Counted from the stretch's first letter, positions 50,821-60,309 are shown. The stretch: 64,000 nt of DNA from DATFVA01 sp963800255 (GCA_963800255.1 CAWDAK010000010.1:62001-126000), one strand, 5' to 3'. Notes: generated by a model from the letters alone, not told the origin. Numbers and translations: made by a program.

Positions 50821-52713
50821 TTATCTTTTCCTTTTCTGCTGCTTCTGAACATTTGCATTTTGTTCAGCAGCCTCCATCAGCTTGGACATAAATCCCTTTT
50901 TCTTATTTGGATTTTTAACCGGAACAAGCTCCATTCCATCATGCTTATGATTAATATAATATTGCTGAGCTATCGAAAAAACGTTAAACATGAAGTAATA
51001 AAGATTAAGTCCCGAAGGAAATGACATAAACATTATGGTGAGCATTACAGGCATAATATAAACGAGTCCTGCCTGTTTGGGATCCTTTACGCTCATCTTC
51101 TGCTGAACAAATGTTGTTACACCCATTAAGACTGCAAGGCCGCTGATCTGGTCAATTCCGAACAGAGGAAGTTTAAATGGAAGCTGGGCAATAACGTCCG
51201 GAGTTGAAAGGTCTTTTATCCAGAGAATAAATGGCTGTTGTCTCAATTCTATCGCTGTCTTAAACAATCCCCACAGGGCAATGAATATTGGCATCTGCAG
51301 CACAAGTGGAAGACACCCTCCAGCTGGATTAACCCCGTAAGTTTGATATAACTTCATTGTTTCTTTATTCAGCTTCTGGGCATCATCTTTATATTTCTCT
51401 TTTATCTCTGCTATCTTAGGCTGAAGCAGCTGCATCTTCTTCATTGACTGATAGCTGGTTTTCGTCAGGGGATAAAGAACAAATTTAATTATTAAGGAAA
51501 AAACAATAATTACGAAACCGTAATTAGGTATGAATGTATGCAGAAAATTGAATAATGGAAGTAAAATATATTCAGCAATCGGTCTGACGATAAATTTTAA
51601 TCCAAAGAAACTTCCGAAGTCGACAAGGGCAGTAAACTTATCACCGTATTCTTTCAGCCGATCATAATCAACGGGCCCGATATAAACAGTAAATATGCTT
51701 TTTTCGAAATCAGTATTCTTAAATGGGACATTTATTCTTATTGAATAATCTTCTTTTATTCCTGTTTGACCAACCGATTTCCTGTTACCTTCAATATATG
51801 CTCCATTAACGGCATCGGGATCTTTCGGAGCAATAATAGCAGCAAAATATTTGTTTCTAACTGCAGCCCAATCAACTCTTCCATTAAAATCTTTAGTAAC
51901 CTTTTCACCGACAGATGAAGCATCAAGTGTTACCTGTTCGCCACCATAATAGACGCTTGCATCGGAATAATTAGCTTCATCAACAGAATTTTCTTCGACA
52001 AACCTCAAACCATTATTCCATACCAGATCATATGAATTATTGCTTATCAGGTTAGTCATATTTACAAGATCTATTTCATTGTTAAAGCTGTATTTATTCC
52101 CATAAAAGGTGAATTTTTTGACAATGTAGGAATTTTCCCCAGCCATTAGCTTGAAATTCAGAACAAGTGAATCTTTTTCTGCAATCTCATATCTTGATTT
52201 AATTGAATCGGAATTAAACATTAAATCCGCGGTTGAAATTGCCTTGCCGTCGGAGGTTACAAAGGATATGTTATATGGATCTCCTTGGGAATAATCGATA
52301 AGCTGGACATGCGTTTTATAAAAGTCAGCTCCCTCTGAAGAATTTGGGGAGTACCAATTATTAAATTTCTTGAGATAAAGTTTCTTAATGTTTGCCCCTT
52401 TGCTGGACAGTTCCATAAGGAAAAATTCATTTTCAATGGTAATTAACTTTTCTTGTTCTGATGATACCGAAAAATATTTTCCATATTTCAGGCTATCATT
52501 TTCAACCGTCGGCGGCTGCTTTTTTTGAGGCTCAACGGTGTCGGCTGCAATTTCTTTCTTCTTTTCCTTTATACCCGATGTATCGATGTGAACAGCTGAA
52601 GTATCGGCAGCTTTACCCTTCTGGATATCTTCGGGAGAAGGAGAATTGAGATAAAACCAGAGCACGAGGATCGCCCCGATTAATATAAAAGCAATTGTTG
52701 TATTTCTATCCAT
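50821..52713 (-). CDS. yidC: Membrane protein insertase YidC
   Basis: 630 residues. One N-terminal membrane helix (7-24, 'IAFILIGAILVLWFYLNSP'), a charged linker, a large periplasmic beta domain (about 75-355), and a conserved five-helix C-terminal core with 'NYGFVIIVFSLIIKFVLYPL', 'SYQSMKKMQLLQPKIAEIKE', 'LYQTYGVNPAGGCLPLVLQM' and 'FPSGLNLYYFMFNVFSIAQQ'. It inserts proteins into the inner membrane with or without the Sec translocon. It ends in a basic tail ('NVQKQQKRKR'). Operon rpmH-rnpA-yidD-yidC as in many bacteria, running away from the origin. Confidence 0.95.
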   Translation of the reverse strand: MDRNTTIAFILIGAILVLWFYLNSPSPEDIQKGKAADTSAVHIDTSGIKEKKKEIAADTVEPQKKQPPTVENDSLKYGKYFSVSSEQEKLITIENEFFLMELSSKGANIKKLYLKKFNNWYSPNSSEGADFYKTHVQLIDYSQGDPYNISFVTSDGKAISTADLMFNSDSIKSRYEIAEKDSLVLNFKLMAGENSYIVKKFTFYGNKYSFNNEIDLVNMTNLISNNSYDLVWNNGLRFVEENSVDEANYSDASVYYGGEQVTLDASSVGEKVTKDFNGRVDWAAVRNKYFAAIIAPKDPDAVNGAYIEGNRKSVGQTGIKEDYSIRINVPFKNTDFEKSIFTVYIGPVDYDRLKEYGDKFTALVDFGSFFGLKFIVRPIAEYILLPLFNFLHTFIPNYGFVIIVFSLIIKFVLYPLTKTSYQSMKKMQLLQPKIAEIKEKYKDDAQKLNKETMKLYQTYGVNPAGGCLPLVLQMPIFIALWGLFKTAIELRQQPFILWIKDLSTPDVIAQLPFKLPLFGIDQISGLAVLMGVTTFVQQKMSVKDPKQAGLVYIMPVMLTIMFMSFPSGLNLYYFMFNVFSIAQQYYINHKHDGMELVPVKNPNKKKGFMSKLMEAAEQNANVQKQQKRKR

Positions 52714-52724
52714 TTATTATTCCA

Positions 52725-52934
52725 TTACCTAAGAGGATCAAATCCTCCTTTATTGAAAGGATTGCATTTTAAAATCCGCCAAATTGATTTTGCCCCTCCT
52801 TTTAATACCCCATATTTTTTAAATGCCTGTATAGAATATTCAGAACAAGTGGGGTAAAATCTGCAAGAGGGTGGGAAGAGAGGCGAAATTAATTTTTGAT
52901 ATATTTTGATGAGAAAAACGAAAATTCTCCACAT
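52725..52934 (-). CDS. yidD: Membrane protein insertion efficiency factor YidD
   Basis: 69 residues with an amphipathic N-terminal helix 'FVFLIKIYQKLISPLFPPSC' and the family core 'RFYPTCSEYSIQAFKKYG' (conserved cysteine-containing CRFYPTCS), then 'GGAKSIWRILKCNPFNKGG' and the end 'FDPL'. YidD assists YidC in membrane protein insertion. Its ATG abuts the rnpA stop codon and yidC follows after about ten bases, so all are translated from one message. Confidence 0.95.
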   Translation of the reverse strand: MWRIFVFLIKIYQKLISPLFPPSCRFYPTCSEYSIQAFKKYGVLKGGAKSIWRILKCNPFNKGGFDPLR

Positions 52935-53336
52935 CTATAAACTTCTTTCTAATTTAACCAAAACATCTTTAATCCCTGGACTTATATCATCAATCATAAT
53001 TAAACGATTTTTTTTTCCATTTAACCTATAGGGAGAAAATATAATCTTTAAAACAATATTTTTCACAATGCAAAGATTAAGAAGGTTTTCCTTATTCAGT
53101 CTATAGGAAACTCTTATCAGTCTCTTTACCCGGTTCCTCCACACGGCATTTCCTGCTTTGCTTGAAACGGCAGCGGCAATTTTAATATTCCCGGATCTAA
53201 TATTATTCTTTTGAAAAAGATAAACAGCCTTAACTTTTTTGTCTTCCGAAATTATGACCCTGCCGGAGGTATACAAGCTTTCAAAATCTGTCCTGCTTTT
53301 AATTCTCTCACCGGCAGGAAGCCCAAAGCGCTTCAA
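52935..53336 (-). CDS. rnpA: Ribonuclease P protein component
   Basis: 133 residues. Binds the RNase P RNA for tRNA 5' maturation. The RNR motif is present in 'GNAVWRNRVKRLIRVSYR', and the N-terminal 'AGERIKSRTDFESLYTSG' and 'IAAAVSSKAGNA' match the family. The C-terminal part 'RLIMIDDISPGIKDVLVKLE' is slightly divergent. The annotated start is TTG at 53336, chosen because it matches the usual 'F.L...ERIK' beginning; its ribosome site is unusually close. It follows rpmH by five bases. Confidence 0.92.
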   Translation of the reverse strand: MKRFGLPAGERIKSRTDFESLYTSGRVIISEDKKVKAVYLFQKNNIRSGNIKIAAAVSSKAGNAVWRNRVKRLIRVSYRLNKENLLNLCIVKNIVLKIIFSPYRLNGKKNRLIMIDDISPGIKDVLVKLERSL

Positions 53337-53341
53337 ACCCT

Positions 53342-53488
53342 CTACATCTCGTCGCTGACAGTTAACCTTTTTCTACCTTTGGCTCTTCTTCGAGAAAGTA
53401 CCTTCCTTCCGTTTTTCGTCTTCATTCTTTCCCGGAAACCATGCTTATTTTTTCTTTTTCTATTACTTGGCTGAAAAGTCCGCTTCAT
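53342..53488 (-). CDS. rpmH: 50S ribosomal protein L34
   Basis: 48 residues, too short for most ORF cut-offs, but unmistakable: starts 'MKRTFQPSNRKRKNKHGFRE', continues 'RMKTKNGRKVLSRRRAKGRK' and ends RLTVSDEM. It is the L34 ribosomal protein, an extremely basic chain that sits at the head of the rpmH-rnpA-yidD-yidC operon next to the origin. The initial ATG has an AGGAG site upstream. Confidence 0.97.
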   Translation of the reverse strand: MKRTFQPSNRKRKNKHGFRERMKTKNGRKVLSRRRAKGRKRLTVSDEM

Positions 53489-53919
53489 TTATGCTCCTAA
53501 TTATCAAAAAGACTTCAAAAATAGCCTTTATAAGGTAAACAAGCAAGACAATTAATATAAGTCAGGGTAAGGAAGGAGATTTTTTTATGCACTTTTTAAA
53601 AGATTAATTTGCGGTAGGAGAAAATACTTTATATTTTTTCTCTGTGTCTGACACCCGAAATTTATGTTCATAACTTGTTGATAATTTCATAATGTGAAAA
53701 CGTTTCACGAACTCCCAGGGGTAAAAATTTTCCCTGCGTTATTTGAGAAAGTTGTTGATAAATGAAATAGGCATTTCTAATTTCTTATTTCATAAAGACT
53801 TAGGGGGCTGCGCCTAATGTTAAGAAATTGTTAATAGTTTCGGTTGTCTCTAAAAGCTAATTCATAAATGAGTGATTTTTCAAAGCATTTTATTCTTTTT
53901 TTCTGTGGATAATTAAAAA
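53489..53919. other. Candidate oriC (left part) and dnaA/rpmH promoter region
   Basis: 431 bp between divergent rpmH and dnaA. DnaA-box-like nonamers lie at 53676-53684 and 53753-53761 (TGTTGATAA) and a canonical one at 53904-53912 (TGTGGATAA, just before dnaA). It also contains a palindrome GTGAAAACGTTTCAC (53694-53708) and an 8-bp inverted repeat ATGAAATA/TATTTCAT (53762-53793). Gene orientation diverges here (replichore switch). The promoters of dnaA and rpmH must be within. Confidence 0.65.
53694..53708. promoter_or_regulatory. Palindromic site near the origin
   Basis: GTGAAA and TTTCAC flank ACG, a 15-bp near-perfect palindrome about 210 bp before dnaA. The shape is that of a dimeric repressor site, e.g. 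of the LacI family, but the bound protein is unknown. Confidence 0.45.
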
Positions 53920-55323
53920 ATGATCAACGCCTCCTCTCTTAATAAACCTGACTATCATGATGCCGCCTCTGTTTGGAAAGAATGCCTCAAGTCCATTAAA
54001 GAAAACGTCACATTAATGACGTACAACACCTGGTTTTTGCCTATAAAACCCTTGGAATTAAACGGTTATTCTCTAAAAGTGCAGATCCCGAGTCAGTTCT
54101 TCTGGGAATGGATTGATGAACACTACAACACCTTGATTAATCGGACGATATTAGATGTTATCGGTCCGGAAGCCAGGCTATCCTACATTATCGCTGAGGA
54201 TAAAGATAACAAAGATATTAAAGAAAACAGGCCTACCGGAGCTCCGGTAATTCAGCTTGCTAAAGAAGTGAACATTCAGCAGCCGAAGCATGAGACACAC
54301 TTAAATCCACGCTATACGTTTGATAACTTTATCAAGGGCGAGGGAAACCAGCTGGCTAGAGCAGCGGCAGGAGCTATAAGCGAAAACCCGGGGGGAACCT
54401 CATTCAACCCTTTCTTCGTTTACGGCGGTGTTGGGCTGGGAAAAACACACCTTGTACAGGCTATAGGAAATAAAATTATTGAAGCTTTTCCCTCAAAAAA
54501 GATAATATATCTCTCTTCAGATATTTTTACCGTTGAATTTGTGGAAGCGATCCAATCTAATAAAGTGAATGATTTTTCAAATTTTTACAGAAGTATGGAT
54601 GTCCTTATTATCGATGATATTCAGTTTCTGATAGGGAAAGAAAAAACTCAGGACCACTTTTTTCACATTTTTAATACGCTTCATCAATCACGTAAACAAA
54701 TAATTTTGTCCAGCGACCGTGCACCAAAAGATCTTAAAGGCCTGGACGATAGGTTAATCTCAAGATTTCAGTGGGGTCTTGCAGCTGATATTCAGCCACC
54801 TGAACTGGAAATGAGGATAGCAATCCTTAAGAAAAAATCCGAAGACTATGGACTTGAACTCTCACCTGATATCCTGGAATATGTTGCAAATAATATAACT
54901 TCCAACATTAGAGAGCTGGAAGGCTGTCTAATTAAACTTCTCGCAAATGCGTCTTTAAATTCCAGGGATATAAACCTTGATCTTGCTAAGAAAACAGTTA
55001 AAGAGATAGCAACCGATCGAAAAGTTAATGTGACAATAGAAACAATTACGAATATAGTTTGTGAAGTATTAAATGTTGCAGAAAATAAAATAAGAGATAA
55101 GACCAGAAAAAAAGAAATAGTTATGGCCCGTCAGATAGCAATGTATCTTTCAAAGGAATTAACAAAATCATCTTTAAAGACAATAGGGCTTCATTTTGGA
55201 GGCAGGGATCACTCAACCGTCATACATTCTTGTACTACTATAGAGGATTCAATGTCTAAGGATCAATCTTTAAAAGATATAGTAAATAATGTCCGGTCGC
55301 AGATTGAATTAAAGTGTTCTTAG
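53920..55323 (+). CDS. dnaA: Chromosomal replication initiator DnaA
   Basis: 467 residues. Domain I (1-90, 'VWKECLKSIKENVTLMTYNT' and 'WIDEHYNTLI'), a flexible domain II, AAA+ domain III with Walker A 'GGVGLGKTH' (169-177), Walker B 'VLIIDDIQFL', and Box VII 'LISRFQWGL'. Domain IV binds DnaA boxes with the signature 'HFGGRDHSTVIHSCTTIED' near the end. Opens the origin for replication. The start is an ATG at 53920, immediately after a DnaA box, which suggests autoregulation. It ends in a strong terminator. Confidence 0.97.
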   Translation: MINASSLNKPDYHDAASVWKECLKSIKENVTLMTYNTWFLPIKPLELNGYSLKVQIPSQFFWEWIDEHYNTLINRTILDVIGPEARLSYIIAEDKDNKDIKENRPTGAPVIQLAKEVNIQQPKHETHLNPRYTFDNFIKGEGNQLARAAAGAISENPGGTSFNPFFVYGGVGLGKTHLVQAIGNKIIEAFPSKKIIYLSSDIFTVEFVEAIQSNKVNDFSNFYRSMDVLIIDDIQFLIGKEKTQDHFFHIFNTLHQSRKQIILSSDRAPKDLKGLDDRLISRFQWGLAADIQPPELEMRIAILKKKSEDYGLELSPDILEYVANNITSNIRELEGCLIKLLANASLNSRDINLDLAKKTVKEIATDRKVNVTIETITNIVCEVLNVAENKIRDKTRKKEIVMARQIAMYLSKELTKSSLKTIGLHFGGRDHSTVIHSCTTIEDSMSKDQSLKDIVNNVRSQIELKCS

Positions 55324-55348
55324 TTAACTATTTTAAAGAAATTCCGAG

Positions 55349-55374
55349 AGGCTCCTAAATGGAGCCTTTTTTTT
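55349..55374 (+). terminator. Rho-independent terminator of dnaA
   Basis: AGGCTCC, a five-base loop and GGAGCCT, followed directly by eight T: a textbook intrinsic terminator 25 bp after the dnaA stop. Confidence 0.92.
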
Positions 55375-55767
55375 ATCCGCCCTGTTAGGAACATGTTTAA
55401 AACATATATATACCATGTTGAAAAGACATGAGTTATCCTCATCATGTTCATAAATGTATTATTACCTTTTTTTATTAACATATCAAATAGTTAATTATAG
55501 TGCCAATACCTGCCTCTAATTAAACTATATTTTTAAACTAACTTATCCACATCCTTATTATTACTATTAATTATTAATTAATTAATCTATTAATTAATAA
55601 TAGAGGGTTAATAAATATTTTCTTTCCTTATACTTCGAATTTATATTATATTTTCAGAGAAATTATTCCCTGTTTTCAGACAAAAAACCTAATTTATACC
55701 AGCTAAATTCATTGAGATTAGCAGCCTTTTTTACTATTTTTATATGCTTTAAAAGGAGAATGAGTCA
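55375..55767. other. dnaA-dnaN intergenic region: candidate oriC (right part)
   Basis: 393 bp with a canonical DnaA box TTATCCACA (55543-55551) and a variant TTATCCTCA (55433-55441). A long stretch of almost pure A/T built from AATTAATTAAT-type repeats (about 55555-55620) follows and could serve as the DNA-unwinding element. Short inverted repeats around CATGTT occur near 55392-55450. The dnaN ribosome site AAAAGGAG is at the right end. Confidence 0.6.
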
Positions 55768-56877
55768 ATGGAATTCAAAGTAAACAGTAAAGTTCTTGAA
55801 AAACTTTTATCCAAAATTATTCCTGCTGTTCCAAGCCGTACACCAATGCCTGTTCTTGAAAATTTTCTGGTGGAAATAAAAGACGGCTTAATGACAGTTA
55901 GTGCTACAGATATGGAGATTGCGCTCCGCTCTTCTCTGAATGTCCCTTCTGATGAAGATCTGAAAATGGTTATTCCTGCAAAACTATTTTATGATATAAT
56001 CAGATCTCTCGGTGATACACAGATTAAATTCGAAACAGAGAAAAATTCTAAATTAAAAATTCAGACAGACACTGGAACTTATAATATAAGCTTCTCTCCA
56101 TCAGACGATTTTCCGGATATTCCTGAGGTTTCTAAAGAAAAAGAAGTTTCGATGAATGGGCAGGATTTAAAGAAAATGATCGAACAAACCTCTTTTGCTA
56201 TGAGTAAGGAAGATATGCGGCCTGCGATGACAGGAACATTATTGGAATTTACCGGTGAAGGATTAAGACTCGTTACGACAGATGGACATAGATTGGTAAA
56301 ACATATAAATAAAACCATCATATCCTCCAATGAAGAGCAATATATTGTTCCCGAGAGAGCTATTTCTGTTCTTTCAAAATTACTTGGAGATTCAGATTTT
56401 AAAATGTACTTGAGCAAGACGAATATCGCATTCAACCTTGGTGAACTTGAATTTATAACTCGACTTATAGGGGAAAAGTATCCGGCATATAACAGCGTTA
56501 TTCCGCTTGAAAACGAGAATATATTAACAATTAAAACTGCAGAACTTTTGTCAACTGTTAAAAGAATGATGCTGTTTTCTTCCGCGAATTCGAAACAGGT
56601 TAAATTTTCTATCAGCAGTGATAACCTTGAAGTTTCCGCCGAGGATATTGATCATGGCTCAAACGCGCGGGAAAACATTAAGTGTGATTATAAGGGCGAT
56701 GCAATGGATATCGGCTTTAATACAGGATATGTAAATGACGTTCTTACACATGTTAACGATGAGCAGGTGATATTTAAATTGCATTCACCCACTAAAGCCT
56801 GTATAATTGAACCTTCAAAACCGGAAGAAAACGAAGACTTGATGCTTCTGTTGATGCCTGTACGTTTAAATAATTAG
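55768..56877 (+). CDS. dnaN: DNA polymerase III beta subunit (sliding clamp)
   Basis: 369 residues, the usual length, in three domains. 'VLEKLLSKIIPAVPSRTPMP' opens domain 1, 'VIPAKLFYDIIRSLGD' follows, domain 2 begins 'GQDLKKMIEQTSFAMSKEDM' and contains 'LRLVTTDGHRLV'. Domain 3 ends 'LMLLLMPVRLNN', which carries the hydrophobic-cleft residues. It forms the ring that tethers polymerase to DNA. Begins the dnaN-recF-DUF721-gyrB-gyrA cluster with a one-base gap before recF. Confidence 0.97.
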   Translation: MEFKVNSKVLEKLLSKIIPAVPSRTPMPVLENFLVEIKDGLMTVSATDMEIALRSSLNVPSDEDLKMVIPAKLFYDIIRSLGDTQIKFETEKNSKLKIQTDTGTYNISFSPSDDFPDIPEVSKEKEVSMNGQDLKKMIEQTSFAMSKEDMRPAMTGTLLEFTGEGLRLVTTDGHRLVKHINKTIISSNEEQYIVPERAISVLSKLLGDSDFKMYLSKTNIAFNLGELEFITRLIGEKYPAYNSVIPLENENILTIKTAELLSTVKRMMLFSSANSKQVKFSISSDNLEVSAEDIDHGSNARENIKCDYKGDAMDIGFNTGYVNDVLTHVNDEQVIFKLHSPTKACIIEPSKPEENEDLMLLLMPVRLNN

Positions 56878-56878
56878 T

Positions 56879-57991
56879 ATGATTTTGAAATCCATCCGTC
56901 TGAAAAATTTTAGGATCCATAAAAATACAGAATTAGAATTTTCAGATAAACTGAATTATATAGTCGGCGGAAACGGAGAGGGTAAAACCTCAATACTGGA
57001 ATCTATTTATTACTTATGTACCACTAAAAGTTTTAATACGAAAGTTGATAGTGAATCTTTAAGATTTGATGAGAATGAATTCGAAATTGATGGAATGTTC
57101 ACAGATTTAACAAAAGACAGAGTGAGAGTTTTATATAACTTCCAGGAAAACAAAAAGAACTATTTTCAGAACAATAAGGTTGTTTCAAAATCTGCTGATG
57201 TAATAGGCAGATTTCCAGTAGTTATTTTAACTCCTGCAGATCATTCAATTACACAAGGATCTCCTTCTGAAAGAAGAAAATTTATTGATTCTGTTATTTC
57301 CCAGGCTAGTGAAACATATTTAAAAATATTACTCGATTATAATAAAACCCTTCGTCAGAGATCGTCCCTTCTCTCCAAGATTAAAGAGACAAGAAATCCC
57401 GGGCTTTATCCCGAACTTGACGCATGGACTGAAAAACTAATAGTTTCAGGAACAGAAATTATTGAGCACCGCCTGGGTTTTATAAGAGATTTCGACAGCT
57501 ACATAAAGGAGTCTTATAAAATTATTATGGGGGGAGATGAATTGCCGGGCATCTCTTACTCGTTTTTAGAGGGTTTTGATAACAGTGATATTCAGAAAAG
57601 TTTTACCGTTTTAATTGATGAGAAAAGAGAAGAAGAAATGAGAAGGGCTTCCAACCTGGTAGGACCCCATCGCGATGATTTTATTCTTGAATTGAATGGA
57701 ATTAATCTTAGAACCTATGGTTCTCAGGGACAGCACAAAACGTATCAGGTAGTATTAAGGTTTGCCGAATTTTTTTACCTGAAGGAGGTTTCCGGAAAGA
57801 CCCCTATCTTTCTTCTCGATGATGTTTTCGGAGAACTCGATACGAGCAGGTCAGTAAAAATCAGCGAATATTTAAGAGAAGTAGGTCAGGCTTTCATAAC
57901 ACTTACAGATTTTTCAAATCTAAATTTTCTTAATATTAGGGAAGAAGACAATGTTTTTAGAATAAGAAATGGCGTTGTTTATCATGACTGA
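56879..57991 (+). CDS. recF: DNA replication and repair protein RecF
   Basis: 370 residues, an SMC-like ATPase. Walker A 'GGNGEGKTS' (30-38), the signature region in 'YGSQGQHKTYQVVLRF', and Walker B 'TPIFLLDDVFGELD'. 'LTPADHSITQGSPSERRKFI' is characteristic of RecF. It helps load RecA at gaps. It is placed one base after dnaN and overlaps the next gene by eight bases, so translation is coupled. Confidence 0.95.
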   Translation: MILKSIRLKNFRIHKNTELEFSDKLNYIVGGNGEGKTSILESIYYLCTTKSFNTKVDSESLRFDENEFEIDGMFTDLTKDRVRVLYNFQENKKNYFQNNKVVSKSADVIGRFPVVILTPADHSITQGSPSERRKFIDSVISQASETYLKILLDYNKTLRQRSSLLSKIKETRNPGLYPELDAWTEKLIVSGTEIIEHRLGFIRDFDSYIKESYKIIMGGDELPGISYSFLEGFDNSDIQKSFTVLIDEKREEEMRRASNLVGPHRDDFILELNGINLRTYGSQGQHKTYQVVLRFAEFFYLKEVSGKTPIFLLDDVFGELDTSRSVKISEYLREVGQAFITLTDFSNLNFLNIREEDNVFRIRNGVVYHD

Positions 57992-58268
57992 TAAGTTTAA
58001 GAGTATAGCAGAAATACTCGAAGGAAATCCCGGGCTTGCTGGTGTAAGAAAAACAATAAAACAATCTGATGTAGTCCTTGAATTCTATAAAATTTTTCCG
58101 GAAATGAAAAAGGTGGTTAAGCCTTTGAAGGTTGATAAAATGATTTTATTTATAAACGTGGAGAATTCGATTCTTCGCAGCGAGATAAAGTTCAGGGAGA
58201 GCCTGATGGTCAGCAAGGTCAATAATTATTTTAAAGAAGAAAGAATAAAGGGGATCAGGTTTCAGTGA
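57984..58268 (+). CDS. DUF721 family protein
   Basis: 94 residues, starting at the ATG (MTDKFKSIAEIL) inside the end of recF. DUF721 features are a 'W/V...VG......V.P' type core, here 'QSDVVLEFYKIFPEMKKVVK', followed by 'DKMILFINVENSILRSEIKF' and 'VSKVNNYFKEERIKGIRF'. The family regularly sits between recF and gyrB (Zn-ribbon RNA-binding-like, DciA relatives). DciA is the ancestral loader of DnaB helicase, so a helicase-loading role is plausible, though this copy is short. An in-frame ATG at 57969 is disfavoured because it is deeper in recF. Confidence 0.85.
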   Translation: MTDKFKSIAEILEGNPGLAGVRKTIKQSDVVLEFYKIFPEMKKVVKPLKVDKMILFINVENSILRSEIKFRESLMVSKVNNYFKEERIKGIRFQ

Positions 58269-58308
58269 AATCCCTTAATGAAAACAACTAACAGAATGGT
58301 CAGAACGT

Positions 58309-60276
58309 ATGTCAAAAGTAAATTCTAATGATTATAGTGCTAAAAATATAAACGTATTGAAGGGTCTTGAGGCTGTCCGGAAAAGACCCGCGATGTATAT
58401 AGGCGATGTGAGTACCAGAGGTTTCCATCACCTCGTTAATGAGGTTGTAGATAATAGTATTGATGAAACCCTTGCCGGTTATGCAGATAAAATTGATATT
58501 ACAATAAACAAAGATGAGAGTATTACGGTTGAGGATAATGGACGGGGAATTCCTGTTGATATGCATCCAGAGGAGAAACGATCTGCATTGGAAGTTGTGA
58601 TGACTGTTCTTCACGCAGGAGGAAAATTTGATAAAGACACCTATAAGGTTTCGGGTGGTTTGCACGGAGTGGGTGTCTCTGTCGTGAATGCATTGTCAGA
58701 ATGGTGTAAAGTTGAAGTTAAGCGCGACGGAAAGTTGTATTTCCAGGAATACAGAAAAGGATTTCCCGTTAAACCGGTTGCTGAAATAGGCAAAGCAAAG
58801 AAAAATGAAACCGGGACTAAGACAACCTTTTTTCCGGATAAGGAAATTTTTAAAATTGATAAATTCAAATTCGATACTATCGCCGAAAGGATGAGAGAAC
58901 TTGCTTATCTTAATAAGGAGGTGACGATTAATATTAGGGATGAGAGAAATGGAGAGGAAGAGAGTTTCCATTTCAAAGGCGGTTTGCTTGAATTTGTAAA
59001 ATACCTGGATGAATCGCGTACGGCACTTCATAAGACTATATATATTGAGGGTGAAAAAGATAATACTCCGGTTGAGATAGCCTTCCAATATACTGACGGT
59101 TATAGCGAAAACATTTTTTCCTACGTTAATAATATAAATACTCATGAGGGCGGAACTCACCTTGTAGGATTTAAGACCGCACTTACAAGAACAATGAACA
59201 ATTATGCTGCTAAGAACGGGTTAATAAAGGATGACAAAATTACCCTGACGGGTGATGATTTCCGTGAGGGTCTTACTGCCGTTATTTCTGTGAAGGTTGC
59301 TGAACCACAGTTCGAAGGACAAACCAAAACTAAACTTGGAAACAGTGAAACAAAATCAGCTGTAGAGACTATGGTTGGTGAGAAACTTTCGGAATTCCTC
59401 GAAGAAAATCCTTCTGTGGGGAAAAAAGTAATTGAGAAATGCCTCAGGGCGGCCGAAGCAAGGGAAGCGGCCAGGAAGGCAAGGGACCTTGCCAGGAGAA
59501 AAAATGCTCTTGATAATATGAACCTTCCAGGCAAACTCGCTGATTGCTCTATTACTGATCCTGAACATTGCGAGATATACATTGTGGAGGGTGACTCTGC
59601 AGGCGGTTCTGCGAAACAGGGAAGAGATAGAAGGTTCCAGGCAATTCTTCCACTTAAAGGTAAGATTCTGAATGTGGAAAAAGCCAAAATGAATAAAATC
59701 CTTGAGAACAATGAAATTAAAGCAATTATTTCTGCAATAGGAGCTGGTTTTGGTCAGGATTTCGATCAAGGGAAATCGCGATATGGTAAAATCATATTAA
59801 TGACCGATGCTGATGTTGATGGCAGCCATATTCGAACATTGCTCCTTACATTTCTATACCGTTATATGGCTAACCTGATAACTTCCGGCAAAGTCTATAT
59901 AGCTCAGCCGCCTTTGTACAAAGTTAAAAAAGGCAAACAGGAGTTTTATGCTTTCGACGAAAAAGAGAGAGATGAAATACTGAAGCGCCTTAAAGTTAAT
60001 GGGAAAGAAGATACAGATGAACTGGTTGAGGAGATGATAGAAGAAGGATCAATTAAAGGGGTTAGTATTTCCCGTTATAAAGGACTGGGTGAGATGAATC
60101 CAGATCAGTTGTGGGAAACAACTATGAATCCTGAGACAAGGACGGTCCTACAGGTGACCCTTGAAAGTGCGGCGACCGCAGATAAAATATTTGAAACTCT
60201 GATGGGAGATGCTGTTGAACCAAGAAGAGAATTTATTGAGAAGCATGCAAAATATGTTCGAAACCTTGATGTATAA
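58309..60276 (+). CDS. gyrB: DNA gyrase subunit B
   Basis: 655 residues, the short form without the extra domain of enterobacteria. ATP-binding GHKL motifs are 'HLVNEVVDNSIDETLAGYAD', 'VEDNGRGIPVDMHPEE' and 'KVSGGLHGVGVSVVNALSEW'. TOPRIM domain: 'CEIYIVEGDSAGGSAKQGRD' and 'LMTDADVDGSHIRTLLLTFL'. The end is 'EFIEKHAKYVRNLDV'. Pairs with GyrA 33 bp downstream to introduce negative supercoils. Confidence 0.96.
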   Translation: MSKVNSNDYSAKNINVLKGLEAVRKRPAMYIGDVSTRGFHHLVNEVVDNSIDETLAGYADKIDITINKDESITVEDNGRGIPVDMHPEEKRSALEVVMTVLHAGGKFDKDTYKVSGGLHGVGVSVVNALSEWCKVEVKRDGKLYFQEYRKGFPVKPVAEIGKAKKNETGTKTTFFPDKEIFKIDKFKFDTIAERMRELAYLNKEVTINIRDERNGEEESFHFKGGLLEFVKYLDESRTALHKTIYIEGEKDNTPVEIAFQYTDGYSENIFSYVNNINTHEGGTHLVGFKTALTRTMNNYAAKNGLIKDDKITLTGDDFREGLTAVISVKVAEPQFEGQTKTKLGNSETKSAVETMVGEKLSEFLEENPSVGKKVIEKCLRAAEAREAARKARDLARRKNALDNMNLPGKLADCSITDPEHCEIYIVEGDSAGGSAKQGRDRRFQAILPLKGKILNVEKAKMNKILENNEIKAIISAIGAGFGQDFDQGKSRYGKIILMTDADVDGSHIRTLLLTFLYRYMANLITSGKVYIAQPPLYKVKKGKQEFYAFDEKERDEILKRLKVNGKEDTDELVEEMIEEGSIKGVSISRYKGLGEMNPDQLWETTMNPETRTVLQVTLESAATADKIFETLMGDAVEPRREFIEKHAKYVRNLDV

Positions 60277-60309
60277 TTAATTATAAGTTCAATATAAAGA
60301 AGATTAAAT

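Noticed and set aside
59202..59711. Minus-strand open frame in gyrB
   Set aside because: Shadow of the TOPRIM-region coding sequence; the composition is an artefact of the opposite strand.
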